A stretch of 64,000 nucleotides of DNA from Streptomyces sp. BK239 (GCF_004217285.1 NZ_SHKS01000005.1:248001-312000), one strand, 5' to 3'; shown: positions 33,992 through 42,325, numbered from the stretch's first letter. The notes: generated by a model from the letters alone, not told the origin. A program made the numbers and translations.

Positions 33992-34018
33992 TTGGCACTC
34001 CGCTTGACCGAGTGCTAA
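33992..34018 (+). promoter_or_regulatory. CIRCE element 1 (HrcA operator)
   Basis: TTGGCACTC, nine bases, GAGTGCTAA: a full CIRCE inverted repeat. The heat-shock repressor HrcA binds this element. It overlaps the predicted groES promoter -35 region. Confidence 0.95.
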
Positions 34019-34031
34019 CCCCGGTCATAGT
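34004..34031 (+). promoter_or_regulatory. groES-groEL1 promoter
   Basis: TTGACC (34004-34009) and CATAGT (34026-34031) separated by 16 bases. It overlaps CIRCE 1 and lies just before CIRCE 2, so HrcA would block both promoter binding and escape. Confidence 0.55.
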
Positions 34032-34038
34032 CTCGGCT

Positions 34039-34065
34039 CTGGCACTCCCCACTGGAGAGTGCCAA
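34039..34065 (+). promoter_or_regulatory. CIRCE element 2 (HrcA operator)
   Basis: CTGGCACTC, nine bases, GAGTGCCAA: second CIRCE copy, one arm base from consensus, 47 bases downstream of the first and about 100 bases before groES. Confidence 0.92.
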
Positions 34066-34164
34066 CAACGCGACGGGCAGGTCCGGCACCCGCGACGACG
34101 GATCCACCTGGTCGCCACCTCAGACAGTTAACCCCGTGAGATCTCCGAAGGGGGAGGTCGGATC

Positions 34165-34473
34165 GTGACGACCACCAGCTCCAAGGTTGCCATCAAGCCG
34201 CTCGAGGACCGCATCGTGGTCCAGCCGCTCGACGCCGAGCAGACCACGGCCTCGGGCCTGGTCATCCCGGACACCGCGAAGGAGAAGCCCCAGGAGGGCG
34301 CCGTCCTCGCCGTGGGCCCGGGCCGCTTCGAGAACGGCGAGCGCCTGCCGCTCGACGTCAAGGTCGGCGACGTCGTCCTGTACAGCAAGTACGGCGGCAC
34401 CGAGGTGAAGTACAACGGCGAGGAGTACCTCGTCCTCTCGGCTCGCGACGTTCTCGCGATCATCGAGAAGTAG
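34165..34473 (+). CDS. groES: Co-chaperonin GroES
   Basis: 102 residues, GTG start after GGGGGAGGTCGGATC. GroES caps the GroEL folding chamber. The core is IKPLEDRIVVQPLDAEQTTA, followed by the mobile loop ASGLVIPDTAKEKPQEG that docks into GroEL and the C-terminal VKYNGEEYLVLSARDVLAII. It is under two CIRCE elements and is followed by groEL1 after a gap that contains a terminator-like hairpin. Confidence 0.97.
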   Translation: MTTTSSKVAIKPLEDRIVVQPLDAEQTTASGLVIPDTAKEKPQEGAVLAVGPGRFENGERLPLDVKVGDVVLYSKYGGTEVKYNGEEYLVLSARDVLAIIEK

Positions 34474-34511
34474 TTCACCCCGGATCGTTCCGGAAGCACA
34501 TTGATGCTTGA

Positions 34512-34576
34512 CGCTGCGCCCCTGGCCCCCGCGACCACATAAAAAGCCGGGCGCCCGGGGCGCAGTGCGTTTTTTT
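34512..34576 (+). terminator. Terminator-like hairpin between groES and groEL1
   Basis: CTGCGCCCC (34514-34522) pairs with GGGGCGCAG (34557-34565), extended by a further G-C and a wobble pair, and the loop holds its own palindrome CCGGGCGCCCGG (34547-34558). Seven T bases follow at 34570-34576. It would terminate part of the groES transcript before groEL1. Confidence 0.65.
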
Positions 34577-34617
34577 CAAAGCTTCATCCACAGATCTCCG
34601 AGAGGGCTCCCGCTGTC

Positions 34618-36243
34618 ATGGCGAAGATCCTGAAGTTCGACGAGGACGCCCGTCGCGCCCTCGAGCGCGGCGTCAACAAGCTGGCCGACACGGTCAAGGT
34701 GACGATCGGTCCCAAGGGCCGCAACGTCGTCATCGACAAGAAGTTCGGCGCCCCCACCATCACCAACGACGGTGTCACGATCGCCCGCGAGGTGGAGATC
34801 GACGACCCGTACGAGAACCTCGGCGCGCAGCTGGTGAAGGAGGTGGCGACCAAGACCAACGACATCGCTGGTGACGGCACGACCACCGCCACCGTGCTCG
34901 CCCAGGCGCTGGTGCGCGAGGGCCTGAAGAACGTGGCCGCCGGCGCGTCCCCCGCCCTCCTCAAGAAGGGCATCGACGCCGCCGTCAAGGCCGTCTCCGA
35001 GGACCTGCTCGCGTCGGCCCGCCCGATCGACGAGAAGTCCGACATCGCCGCCGTGGCCGCGCTGTCCGCCCAGGACCAGCAGGTCGGCGAGCTCATCGCC
35101 GAGGCCATGGACAAGGTCGGCAAGGACGGTGTCATCACCGTCGAGGAGTCCAACACCTTCGGTCTGGAGCTGGACTTCACCGAGGGCATGGCCTTCGACA
35201 AGGGCTACCTGTCGCCGTACTTCGTGACGGACCAGGAGCGCATGGAGGCCGTCCTGGAGGACCCCTACATCCTCATCAACCAGGGCAAGATCTCCTCGAT
35301 CGCCGACCTGCTGCCGCTGCTGGAGAAGGTCATCCAGGCCAACGCCTCCAAGCCGCTGCTGATCATCGCCGAGGACCTCGAGGGCGAGGCGCTCTCCACC
35401 CTCGTCGTCAACAAGATCCGCGGCACCTTCAACGCGGTCGCGGTCAAGGCCCCCGGCTTCGGCGACCGCCGCAAGGCGATGCTGCAGGACATGGCCACCC
35501 TCACGGGCGCCACGGTCATCTCCGAGGAGGTCGGCCTCAAGCTCGACCAGGTCGGCATCGACGTCCTCGGCTCCGCCCGCCGCGTCACCGTCACCAAGGA
35601 CGACACCACGATCGTCGACGGCGCCGGCAACTCCGCCGACGTGCAGGGCCGCGTCGCGCAGATCAAGGCCGAGATCGAGAACACGGACTCCGACTGGGAC
35701 CGCGAGAAGCTCCAGGAGCGCCTCGCGAAGCTGGCCGGCGGCGTGTGCGTGATCAAGGTCGGCGCCGCCACCGAGGTGGAGCTGAAGGAGAAGAAGCACC
35801 GCCTGGAGGACGCCATCTCCGCGACCCGCGCCGCGGTCGAGGAGGGCATCGTCTCCGGTGGCGGTTCCGCGCTCGTCCACGCTGTCAAGGTCCTCGAGGG
35901 CAACCTCGACAAGACCGGCGACGAGGCGACCGGCGTCGCCGTGGTCCGCAAGGCCGCCGTCGAGCCGCTGCGCTGGATCGCCGAGAACGCCGGCCTGGAG
36001 GGCTACGTCATCACCTCCAAGGTCGCCGAGCTCGACAAGGGCCAGGGCTTCAACGCGGCGACCGGCGAGTACGGCGACCTGGTCAAGGCCGGCGTCATCG
36101 ACCCGGTCAAGGTCACCCGCTCCGCCCTGGAGAACGCCGCCTCCATCGCCTCCCTCCTCCTGACGACCGAGACCCTGGTCGTCGAGAAGAAGGAAGAGGA
36201 AGAGCCCGCCGCGGCCGGCCACGGCCACGGCCACGCCCACTGA
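34618..36243 (+). CDS. groEL1: Chaperonin GroEL1
   Basis: 541 residues, normal length. The 60-kDa chaperonin forms the ATP-driven double-ring folding chamber with GroES. ATP-site motifs include TIGPKGRNVVIDKKFGAPTI and NDIAGDGTTTATVLAQALV (catalytic Asp in GDGTT). The apical and equatorial regions follow in the usual order. The C-terminus is His-rich (AAGHGHGHAH), the marker of the actinobacterial GroEL1 linked to groES, as opposed to the Gly-Met tail of GroEL2. The ATG follows CCGAGAGGGCTCCCGCTGTC. Confidence 0.97.
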   Translation: MAKILKFDEDARRALERGVNKLADTVKVTIGPKGRNVVIDKKFGAPTITNDGVTIAREVEIDDPYENLGAQLVKEVATKTNDIAGDGTTTATVLAQALVREGLKNVAAGASPALLKKGIDAAVKAVSEDLLASARPIDEKSDIAAVAALSAQDQQVGELIAEAMDKVGKDGVITVEESNTFGLELDFTEGMAFDKGYLSPYFVTDQERMEAVLEDPYILINQGKISSIADLLPLLEKVIQANASKPLLIIAEDLEGEALSTLVVNKIRGTFNAVAVKAPGFGDRRKAMLQDMATLTGATVISEEVGLKLDQVGIDVLGSARRVTVTKDDTTIVDGAGNSADVQGRVAQIKAEIENTDSDWDREKLQERLAKLAGGVCVIKVGAATEVELKEKKHRLEDAISATRAAVEEGIVSGGGSALVHAVKVLEGNLDKTGDEATGVAVVRKAAVEPLRWIAENAGLEGYVITSKVAELDKGQGFNAATGEYGDLVKAGVIDPVKVTRSALENAASIASLLLTTETLVVEKKEEEEPAAAGHGHGHAH

Positions 36244-36284
36244 GGCACCCCGCCACTGACGGGCACTGACCGACATCGGCAGTG

Positions 36285-36354
36285 AGGCCCGGCGCCCCTG
36301 AACGGTGAGACCGCTGCATCGACCAGCAGCCTCCCCGGACGGAGCGCCGGGCCT
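36285..36354. terminator. Large stem-loop between convergent groEL1 and tetR
   Basis: AGGCCCGGCGC (36285-36295) pairs with GCGCCGGGCCT (36344-36354) across a 48-base loop. It sits between the stops of groEL1 (plus) and the TetR gene (minus) and can serve both directions. Confidence 0.6.
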
Positions 36355-36381
36355 TCGTGCTGCCCGGGCGCAGGGGCGGAT

Positions 36382-36972
36382 TCATGAGCGTCGGAGCCCT
36401 CGGAGGAGTAGTTCGATCAGCCTCCGCGGGTCGTAGCGGGGGTCGCTGTCGTGCCCGATGCAGAGGTTGCCGATGCCGCGCATCAGTTCGTAGGGCTGTG
36501 TGCCGGGCCTGATCTCGCCGGCGTCGACGGCGGCGTCGAGCAGCCGGGCGCAGACGGGCATCAGCCGGTCGAGGAAATGGGTGTGCAGCGTGGCGAAGCG
36601 GTCGCTGTCGGACTGGAGGGCGTCGGCGAGTCCGTGCTTGGTGACCAGGAAGTCGGCGAAGAGGTCGATCCACTGGCGCAGCGCGTCGAACGGGGAGGCG
36701 GCGTCGGCCAGCAGCCTCGGGCCGGCTTCGGCGCAGGCCTCGATCTGATGGTGATAGACGGCGGTGACCAGGTCCGCCCGGGTGGGGAAGTGGCGGTAGA
36801 CCGTCCCCAGCCCGACACCCGCCCGGGCCGCGATCTGACGGATCGGCGCGTCGATGCCCGAGGTCACGAACACCTCCGCCGCGGCGTCGAGCAGCGTCTG
36901 CTGGTTGCGTACCGCGTCTGCTCGCTTGCTGCGGGCGGACGCTCCCTCGGCCGGGCCTGCTGCGGGCACCAC
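36382..36972 (-). CDS. TetR-family transcriptional regulator
   Basis: 196 residues from the GTG at 36972, chosen because GGAAGGAGAGC lies just upstream and the longer frame begins inside the operator region. The N-terminal TetR helix-turn-helix (about residues 22-66) is DAAAEVFVTSGIDAPIRQIA followed by RAGVGLGTVYRHFPTRADLV. The C-terminal ligand domain is variable. It is divergent from an alpha/beta hydrolase gene with two inverted copies of a dyad operator between, so it most likely represses the hydrolase and itself until an unknown ligand binds. Confidence 0.92.
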   Translation of the reverse strand: MVPAAGPAEGASARSKRADAVRNQQTLLDAAAEVFVTSGIDAPIRQIAARAGVGLGTVYRHFPTRADLVTAVYHHQIEACAEAGPRLLADAASPFDALRQWIDLFADFLVTKHGLADALQSDSDRFATLHTHFLDRLMPVCARLLDAAVDAGEIRPGTQPYELMRGIGNLCIGHDSDPRYDPRRLIELLLRGLRRS

Positions 36973-37000
36973 GCTCTCCTTCCGGCGGCCGTTGACTAAG

Positions 37001-37039
37001 CGGATCAGTGTTCCGTATCTTAAATGGAACAACGATCCG
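37001..37039. promoter_or_regulatory. Double dyad operator between tetR and hydrolase
   Basis: CGGATCAGTGTTCCG (37001-37015) is a 15-base dyad of the form CGGAwCAnTGwTCCG. A second copy, in the opposite orientation, lies at 37025-37039 (CGGATCGTTGTTCCA on the minus strand). The arms AAGCGGATC/GATCCGCTT frame both (36998-37042). Confidence 0.68.
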
Positions 37040-37129
37040 CTTTCAGGTTAGCTGACTGCGGGCACTCCGCCGTACCCGCCGCCGCCGTACGCGGCCAGGC
37101 GACGGGTGTCACCGAAGGGCATGCTCCTC

Positions 37130-38089
37130 ATGAGCGCACCTGCTTACCCGGCCCGCACCCTCCACTCGCCCACCCCCGTCCTCTCCGTCAGTCCGGTGGT
37201 GCTGCCGGCCCCCGGCCGCGCCGTGGACCTCCAGGTGCGCGTCTCCGCGCCGGTGACCGGGAGCGAGCTGCCGGTCGTTCTCCTCTCGCACGGCCTCGGC
37301 TTCTCCCACCACCTCTCCTCGCTGAACGGCTACGCCCCGCTCGCCGACTTCTGGGCCGGACGGGGCTTCGTCGTGATCCAGCCCACCCACCTGGACTCCA
37401 GGACGCTGAGCCTGGACGCCGACACCCCCGGGGCCGCCGCGCACTGGCGTACCCGGGCCGAGGACATGACGCGCGTCCTCGACCAGCTCGACGCGATCGA
37501 GGAAGCCGTTCCGCAGCTCGCCGGACGTCTCGACCGGAGCCGGATCGCCGTCGCCGGGCACTCCATGGGCGGGCACACCGCGAGCCTGCTGCTCGGCGCC
37601 CGACTCACCGATCCCCACGACGGAACCGAAGTGGACCTGGCCGACCCGCGGATCAGGGCAGGCGTGCTGCTCGCCGCGCCCGGCCGGGGCGGCGACGCCC
37701 TCACCGAGTTCACCGTCGAGAACTACCCCTTCTTCCTGACCACCGACTTCTCCACGATGACCACCCCCGCACTCGTGGTCGCCGGCGACAAGGACGACTC
37801 CGCCTTCCTGACGGTCAACGGCCCGGACTGGCACACCGATCCCTACACCCTCGCCCCCGGCCCCAAGTCCCTGCTCACCCTGTTCGGCGCGGAGCACGGG
37901 CTCGGCGGGGTCTCCGGATACGACGTCGCTGAGACCACCGACGAGAACCCCGAGCGGGTCGCCGCCCTCGCCCACCTCGCCTGGGCCTACCTGCGCAGCG
38001 CGTTCCACCCCGAGGACCGGGCCTGGCAGACGGCGTGCGACGCGCTGGCGGCCGACTCCGACCCCGTCGGACGCGTCGAATCCAAGTAG
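37130..38089 (+). CDS. Alpha/beta hydrolase (chlorophyllase/lipase-like)
   Basis: 319 residues from the ATG at 37130 (MSAPAYPARTLHSPTPVLSV); an ATG three codons upstream and a GTG at 37106 are alternatives. The oxyanion motif is LLSHGLGFSHHLS, the nucleophile elbow IAVAGHSMGGHTASLLLGAR (Ser near residue 144), an acidic residue in LVVAGDKDDSAFL and the histidine in LFGAEHGLGGVSGYD. No signal peptide, so it is cytoplasmic. The substrate is unknown, but control by the divergent TetR regulator suggests it responds to a small lipophilic or aromatic compound (inference). Confidence 0.87.
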   Translation: MSAPAYPARTLHSPTPVLSVSPVVLPAPGRAVDLQVRVSAPVTGSELPVVLLSHGLGFSHHLSSLNGYAPLADFWAGRGFVVIQPTHLDSRTLSLDADTPGAAAHWRTRAEDMTRVLDQLDAIEEAVPQLAGRLDRSRIAVAGHSMGGHTASLLLGARLTDPHDGTEVDLADPRIRAGVLLAAPGRGGDALTEFTVENYPFFLTTDFSTMTTPALVVAGDKDDSAFLTVNGPDWHTDPYTLAPGPKSLLTLFGAEHGLGGVSGYDVAETTDENPERVAALAHLAWAYLRSAFHPEDRAWQTACDALAADSDPVGRVESK

Positions 38090-38181
38090 GCCGGCACGCC
38101 TGAGCGCAGGCACCTGTCGCAGCAGTGGGGGTGTTTGGCCGGTCGGCGGGAAAACGAGTCTCCAACCAAGAGGAGGCTGGT

Positions 38182-39417
38182 GTGTTGCGTGAGCGGGTGG
38201 AACTGGCGGACGTGCTGACGGCGGCCGAGGAAGCCGCGCCGGTCGGCTCGCTGGATGTCGTGGCGCACAACCTGCGCCGGCGTTTCGGAGCGCGGTACGT
38301 GTCGTTCCTGTTCGTCGACGTCGTCGGCCGTCGTCTGCTGCGCGTCAGCGACAACACCGCCACGCCGCAGCAGCACCGTGCCGAACACATCTCCCTGGCC
38401 GGCAGCAGCGTCTACGACGAGGTCCTGCGCACCCAGAAGCCGGTGCGGACGCCGCACGACGGACACGAGCAAGGACAGCGGGTGCTGGCCCCCGTCACCA
38501 ACCGCGGCGACACCATCGGCGTCCTCGAACTCTTCCTCGACGACGCCACCGAGGACGTGCTCGCACAGGTCGCGGAGGCCGCGCACGCGCTGGCGTACAT
38601 CATCGTCACCGACCGCCGCTTCACCGACCTCTACCACTGGGGCAACCGCACCACCACGGTCAGTCTGGCCGCGGAGATCCAGCGCCAGTTGCTGCCCTCG
38701 GCCGCCTCCTGCGAGGCCGCCGAGTTCGACCTCGCCGGCGCCCTGGTCCCGGCCTCCGACATCGCCGGCGACACCTACGACTACTCCCTCGACCAGGACA
38801 CCCTGCACCTGTCCGTCACCGACGCCATGGGCCACGACGTCGACGCCTCACTCATGGCCACCCTCCTGGTCAACGCCTCCCGCGGCGCCCGCCGCGCCGG
38901 AAAGGACCTCGCCGAACAGGCCCGCCAGACCCACCAGGCACTCATCGACCACGGCCGGAAGACCTTCGCCACCGGACAGCTCGTGCGCATCGCCCTGGAC
39001 GGCAGCGGTGCCCAGCTCGTCAACGCCGGCCACCCCTGGCCGCTGCGACTGCGCGACGGCACGGTCCAACAGCTGCGCCTGGCCGTGAACCTGCCCTTCG
39101 GCGTCGCCTGGCAGGGCGCCTACCGGGTGCAGGACCTCGACCTGCGCCCCGGCGACCGCCTCATCCTGTACACCGACGGCATGCAGGAACGCGAGGCGGA
39201 CACCGTCGACCTGCCCGCCCTGATCAGCGACACCGCCGCCGAGCACCCCCGCGAGGTCGTGCGCACGCTGGTCGGCGCGGTGGCCGACGCCTACGGCGGT
39301 CGTCAGCCGAGAGACGACGCCACCGTCCTGTGCCTTGACTGGCACGGCCCGCAGACGAACGACCCGCGCGACCCGACATCGCACAGAGCAAGCCCCGCCC
39401 CGGTACGGCCGGACTGA
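38182..39417 (+). CDS. GAF-domain SpoIIE-type serine phosphatase
   Basis: 411 residues from the GTG at 38182, set by GAGGAGG six bases upstream. The N-terminal GAF-like sensor (about 20-150: GARYVSFLFVDVVGRRLLRV, APVTNRGDTIGVLELFLDDA) is followed by a PP2C/SpoIIE phosphatase domain (about 175-390). That domain has the metal-site motifs LVPASDIAGDTYDYSLDQDT, HLSVTDAMGHDVDASLMATL, LVNAGHPWPLRLRDG, LILYTDGMQER and RDDATVLCLDW. Such proteins dephosphorylate anti-sigma-factor antagonists in partner-switching systems. No anti-sigma or antagonist gene is adjacent. The second metal motif reads GDTYDY where many relatives have GDxYDx, so it looks active. Confidence 0.9.
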   Translation: MLRERVELADVLTAAEEAAPVGSLDVVAHNLRRRFGARYVSFLFVDVVGRRLLRVSDNTATPQQHRAEHISLAGSSVYDEVLRTQKPVRTPHDGHEQGQRVLAPVTNRGDTIGVLELFLDDATEDVLAQVAEAAHALAYIIVTDRRFTDLYHWGNRTTTVSLAAEIQRQLLPSAASCEAAEFDLAGALVPASDIAGDTYDYSLDQDTLHLSVTDAMGHDVDASLMATLLVNASRGARRAGKDLAEQARQTHQALIDHGRKTFATGQLVRIALDGSGAQLVNAGHPWPLRLRDGTVQQLRLAVNLPFGVAWQGAYRVQDLDLRPGDRLILYTDGMQEREADTVDLPALISDTAAEHPREVVRTLVGAVADAYGGRQPRDDATVLCLDWHGPQTNDPRDPTSHRASPAPVRPD

Positions 39418-39425
39418 CCAAGAAC

Positions 39426-40454
39426 TCAACAGACGCCTCGGACGAGGGTCGTCGTGCTCCCGGCCCGCCGACCGCGGTCTGCCACGTCGGCGAGCCGGCC
39501 ACCGGTGGCACAGCGTGGGCAGAGGGTTTCTCCGGCGGTCGGGCGGAAGAGCATCGGTTGGGTGTGGGGGCCCTGGCACTCGACGGCGCCGGTCAGGCGG
39601 GCGGAGAGACGTGGGCCTGCGGCTGGCGTCGGCGGGAGTGGGTCCGGCGCGGGCCTCGGCGGCGTGGGCTCGGGGACGGGCGGGACCTCGCGGAGGAGGT
39701 GGCGCAGGAGGCCGCCGGGGCGGTGGACGGGGGTGGTGTCGTCGGGCAGGCCCCGCAGGATGTGGATGCGGACGGCGCTGGGCGGATGCCCCGCTTCCAG
39801 CCAGCGGGCGGTGAGCCGGGTCAGCTCGGCGTGCATCGGCCGGGGGACGTGGCGCAGCGCGGGGGAGAGGCGGGGGAAGCCGGCGACGAGGTCGGTGGCG
39901 GCGGAGAGGATCTCCGGGGGCGCGTCCGTCTCGGGTTCAGCCGCGACAGCCGGCTCGGGGCCCGGCTGGACCGGGGGCTCGGGGGGTTGGTCGGAGGTGT
40001 TTCCTGCAAGGTCTTTCTTTGGATGACCGTCGGAGAGCCGGGGAGTCGGATCACCGACGGCCGGAATCAGGGGACTCGGTGCCACCTGCGGCGACACGGG
40101 TTCGGGCGCCGCGCCCGCCACGGGCATCCGCCCGAGGAGCTTGGCCGCCTCGGCGGCGCTCAACGGCACGTTGGAGACCAGCTGTTGGGTGGCCCAGTGA
40201 CCGCCGGAACCCTGGACGCGCCGCTCGTGCACGAACCCTTCCTCCTTGAGCTGCCGCTTGGCCCGACTGAAGGCGCAGGCACCGATGTTGGCGCGTTCGG
40301 CGGTGCGGGAGAGGGGCTCGCGCGCTCCCTGGGGAAGGGAGAGCTGCCAGGTGAGGAGACGCACGGCGTCGGAGGAGAGCCGGGGGTGCCGGATGATGTC
40401 GTGCGAGAACTGGGTGTAGGCGCGCGGGGGCGCGATATGGTGACGATAAATCAC
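39426..40454 (-). CDS. Helix-turn-helix protein with C-terminal zinc-ribbon-like motif
   Basis: 342 residues from the GTG at 40454 (VIYRHHIAPPRAYTQFSHDI); no Shine-Dalgarno site is visible, so the start is uncertain and leaderless translation is possible. A winged-helix-like DNA-binding region covers about residues 20-75 (LSSDAVRLLTWQLSLPQGAR, LSRTAERANIGACAFSRAKR). A Pro-rich middle follows, and the C-terminus has a putative metal site CxxxH ... CxxC (CQGPH and CPRC). I recall similar proteins repeated in Streptomyces genomes, usually annotated only as HTH proteins. Role unknown. It lies tail to tail with the phosphatase gene, eight bases apart. Confidence 0.75.
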   Translation of the reverse strand: MIYRHHIAPPRAYTQFSHDIIRHPRLSSDAVRLLTWQLSLPQGAREPLSRTAERANIGACAFSRAKRQLKEEGFVHERRVQGSGGHWATQQLVSNVPLSAAEAAKLLGRMPVAGAAPEPVSPQVAPSPLIPAVGDPTPRLSDGHPKKDLAGNTSDQPPEPPVQPGPEPAVAAEPETDAPPEILSAATDLVAGFPRLSPALRHVPRPMHAELTRLTARWLEAGHPPSAVRIHILRGLPDDTTPVHRPGGLLRHLLREVPPVPEPTPPRPAPDPLPPTPAAGPRLSARLTGAVECQGPHTQPMLFRPTAGETLCPRCATGGRLADVADRGRRAGSTTTLVRGVC

Positions 40455-40719
40455 GGTGGAGGCCGTACTTCCACTAGTGGTCCAGGCCCTCGTGAGCGGT
40501 TGCCGCCGCTGCGGGGGCCGTTTGCATGGGGTGCTGCGTTCGCGGTGAATGTGCCGCACGCAAAGTCTGCGGGCGGACGCGTCGAGTGAGGACCGTTTCG
40601 CGCTGCGTTCACCCACACGGAGCAACTCCACTGCGTGGACGCATGACAAGATCCCGAACCGCAGGCCGGGGCTTTCACCTTCCCGGTGTTCAATCGCCAT
40701 CCACAGGAGCGGCTGACTG

Positions 40720-40766
40720 CGCGGGGGCCCCGTCCCGGCCGGCCCGGGCGGAACGGGGCCCCCGCG
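40720..40766 (-). terminator. Terminator after the SnoaL-like gene
   Basis: CGCGGGGGCCCCGT (40720-40733) pairs perfectly with ACGGGGCCCCCGCG (40753-40766). It starts nine bases past the minus-strand stop at 40775. The remaining 265 bases up to the HTH gene start show no gene. Confidence 0.8.
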
Positions 40767-40774
40767 TGCGCGGC

Positions 40775-41464
40775 CTACCGGCCCAGTGCCCCCAGCTGTT
40801 CCAGCAGCCCCGCCCGGTCGTACTGCCACCAGGCCTCGCAGATCATGCCCTCGCGGAAGCGGTGCCAGGTCATGCCGGTCATGGTGACGTCCTGGCCGGT
40901 CGCCGGGATGCCGACGAAGTCGCCGTGGTGGCGGCCCGTGAAGGTCCAGCGGGTGCACACCCGGTCCTCCTCGGCGAGCTGGTCGTCCACCCGCATCGAG
41001 AAGTCGAAGGCCCGCCGCCAGCCCGCGACCTCCTCACGGGCGGCCCGCAAGCCCGTGTCACGCGCGTTGGCCGGGTCGTGGTCGAGGTAGTCGTCCGAGA
41101 CGCGCTCGAACAGCCGGTCGATGTCGCCCCGTCCGAGCCCCTCGAAGAACTCGCGGGCCATCACGCGGTTGAGCTGCTCGTCGCGCACCACGTCCAGGTC
41201 GGTGAAGGTCGGCGTCTCCTCGCACAGGGCGACCATGTCCTGGAAGATCCGTCCGGTCTCCGGCAGGTTCGAGTTCCGCATCGCCTCCTCGTACGACGGG
41301 AACTCCACGATCTCGATGAAGTGCGAATCGTCGGAGCGGTCCTTGCCGACCAGCGCGTGCGTGGCGGTCCGCTTCCCCTTGGTCTGTTCGACCCACGTGT
41401 CCAGCAGCCGGTTCATCTCGTCGAACCGGCTGGTCCTGCAGTCGATGAGCTGTACGAACGTCAT
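40775..41464 (-). CDS. SnoaL-like ester-cyclase-fold protein with N-terminal extension
   Basis: 229 residues from the ATG at 41464, behind GGAGGCTGCGCC. The C-terminal half (about 100-225) has the SnoaL/NTF2-like pattern: LFERVSDDYLDHDPANARDT, FDFSMRVDDQLAEEDRVCTR, WTFTGRHHGDFVGIPATGQD and MTWHRFREGMICEAWWQYDR. The Asp/His positions match the family's acid-base residues. The N-terminal half (MTFVQLIDCRTSRFDEMNRL, IEIVEFPSYEEAMRNSNLPE) resembles a small ABM-type alpha/beta barrel. The combination suggests a small-molecule enzyme, but the substrate is unknown. A neighbouring SDR gene lies 87 bases upstream on the same strand. Confidence 0.78.
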   Translation of the reverse strand: MTFVQLIDCRTSRFDEMNRLLDTWVEQTKGKRTATHALVGKDRSDDSHFIEIVEFPSYEEAMRNSNLPETGRIFQDMVALCEETPTFTDLDVVRDEQLNRVMAREFFEGLGRGDIDRLFERVSDDYLDHDPANARDTGLRAAREEVAGWRRAFDFSMRVDDQLAEEDRVCTRWTFTGRHHGDFVGIPATGQDVTMTGMTWHRFREGMICEAWWQYDRAGLLEQLGALGR

Positions 41465-41551
41465 GGCGCAGCCTCCGGCCCCCCTGGGTCCGGTTCCGTC
41501 ACGCCCATTTTCCCACCGGAGCGCCGACGCCACCCACCGCTCACCGCCCGC

Positions 41552-42325
41552 CTACTGCGGCCCGTACTTGCGTCCCGTCCGCGAGCTGACCCCGCCCAGC
41601 AGGCCCCTGGGAGTCACCTTCACCAGGCCCATCAGCGCCTTGTAGCGGGCGTCGGGGATCGACACGGACTTCCCGCGCGCCAGGTCGTGCAGCGCCGCCG
41701 CGACCAGCTTGTCCGCGTCGAGCCACATCCAGCCCGGGATGTTGTCCGTGCCCATCCCGGCCCGCTCGTGGAACTCGGTGCGCACGAAGCCCGGGCACAG
41801 CGCCATCAGCCGCACCCCGCTGCCCGCCAGGTCCTTCGCGGCCCCCTGCGTGAACTGCACGACCCACGCCTTCGACGCCCCGTACGTCCCGCGCGGCAGG
41901 AACGCCGCCACCGAGGCCACGTTGACGACACCGCCGCGTCCCCGCTCCCGCATCGCCGCCGTGGCCGCCGAGGTCAGCCGCAGCACCGCCTCGCAGTGCA
42001 CCTTGAGCATCTTCAGCTCGTCGGCCATCGGCACGTCGAGGTAGCGGCCCTTGTTCCCGAAGCCGGCGTTGTTGACCAGCAGGTCGACGGGGTTCTTGCG
42101 GTCGCCGAGCCGGGCGGCCACCGCCTCGATGCCCGCGTCCTCGGCGAGGTCGGCGGTCAGCACCTCCGCCTCGATGCCGTGCCGGTCGTGCAACTCGGTG
42201 GCCTGCTCGCGCAGCCGCTTGGTGTCCCGGGCCACGAGGACCAGGTCATGCCCGTCCGCCGCCAGCCGCCGCGCGAACGCGGCACCGATGCCCGCGGTCG
42301 AACCTGTGATCAGAGCCGTAGTCAT
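41552..42325 (-). CDS. Short-chain dehydrogenase/reductase
   Basis: 257 residues. The Rossmann cofactor motif is ALITGSTAGIGAAFARRLAA (TGxxxGIG, residues 7-14), the structural NNAG is in VDLLVNNAGFGNKG, and the catalytic Ser-Tyr-Lys is recognised by TYGASKAWVVQFTQG. The ending RTGRKYGPQ is basic. An NADP-linked oxidoreductase is expected; substrate unknown. The ATG lies at the very end of TnpB element 2: the tnpB stop TGA overlaps it as ATGA and the nearest GGGAGG is 17 bases upstream inside the element end. Expression now probably depends on the transposon. Confidence 0.9.
   Translation of the reverse strand: MTTALITGSTAGIGAAFARRLAADGHDLVLVARDTKRLREQATELHDRHGIEAEVLTADLAEDAGIEAVAARLGDRKNPVDLLVNNAGFGNKGRYLDVPMADELKMLKVHCEAVLRLTSAATAAMRERGRGGVVNVASVAAFLPRGTYGASKAWVVQFTQGAAKDLAGSGVRLMALCPGFVRTEFHERAGMGTDNIPGWMWLDADKLVAAALHDLARGKSVSIPDARYKALMGLVKVTPRGLLGGVSSRTGRKYGPQ

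Noticed and set aside
34576..36276. 566-codon minus-strand frame opposite groEL1
   Set aside because: Shadow of groEL1; low-complexity Leu/Gly/Asp sequence with no ribosome-binding site.
38182..39417. A complete partner-switching sigma regulatory locus around the SpoIIE-type phosphatase
   Set aside because: No anti-sigma kinase, antagonist or sigma gene lies next to it; only the phosphatase can be supported.
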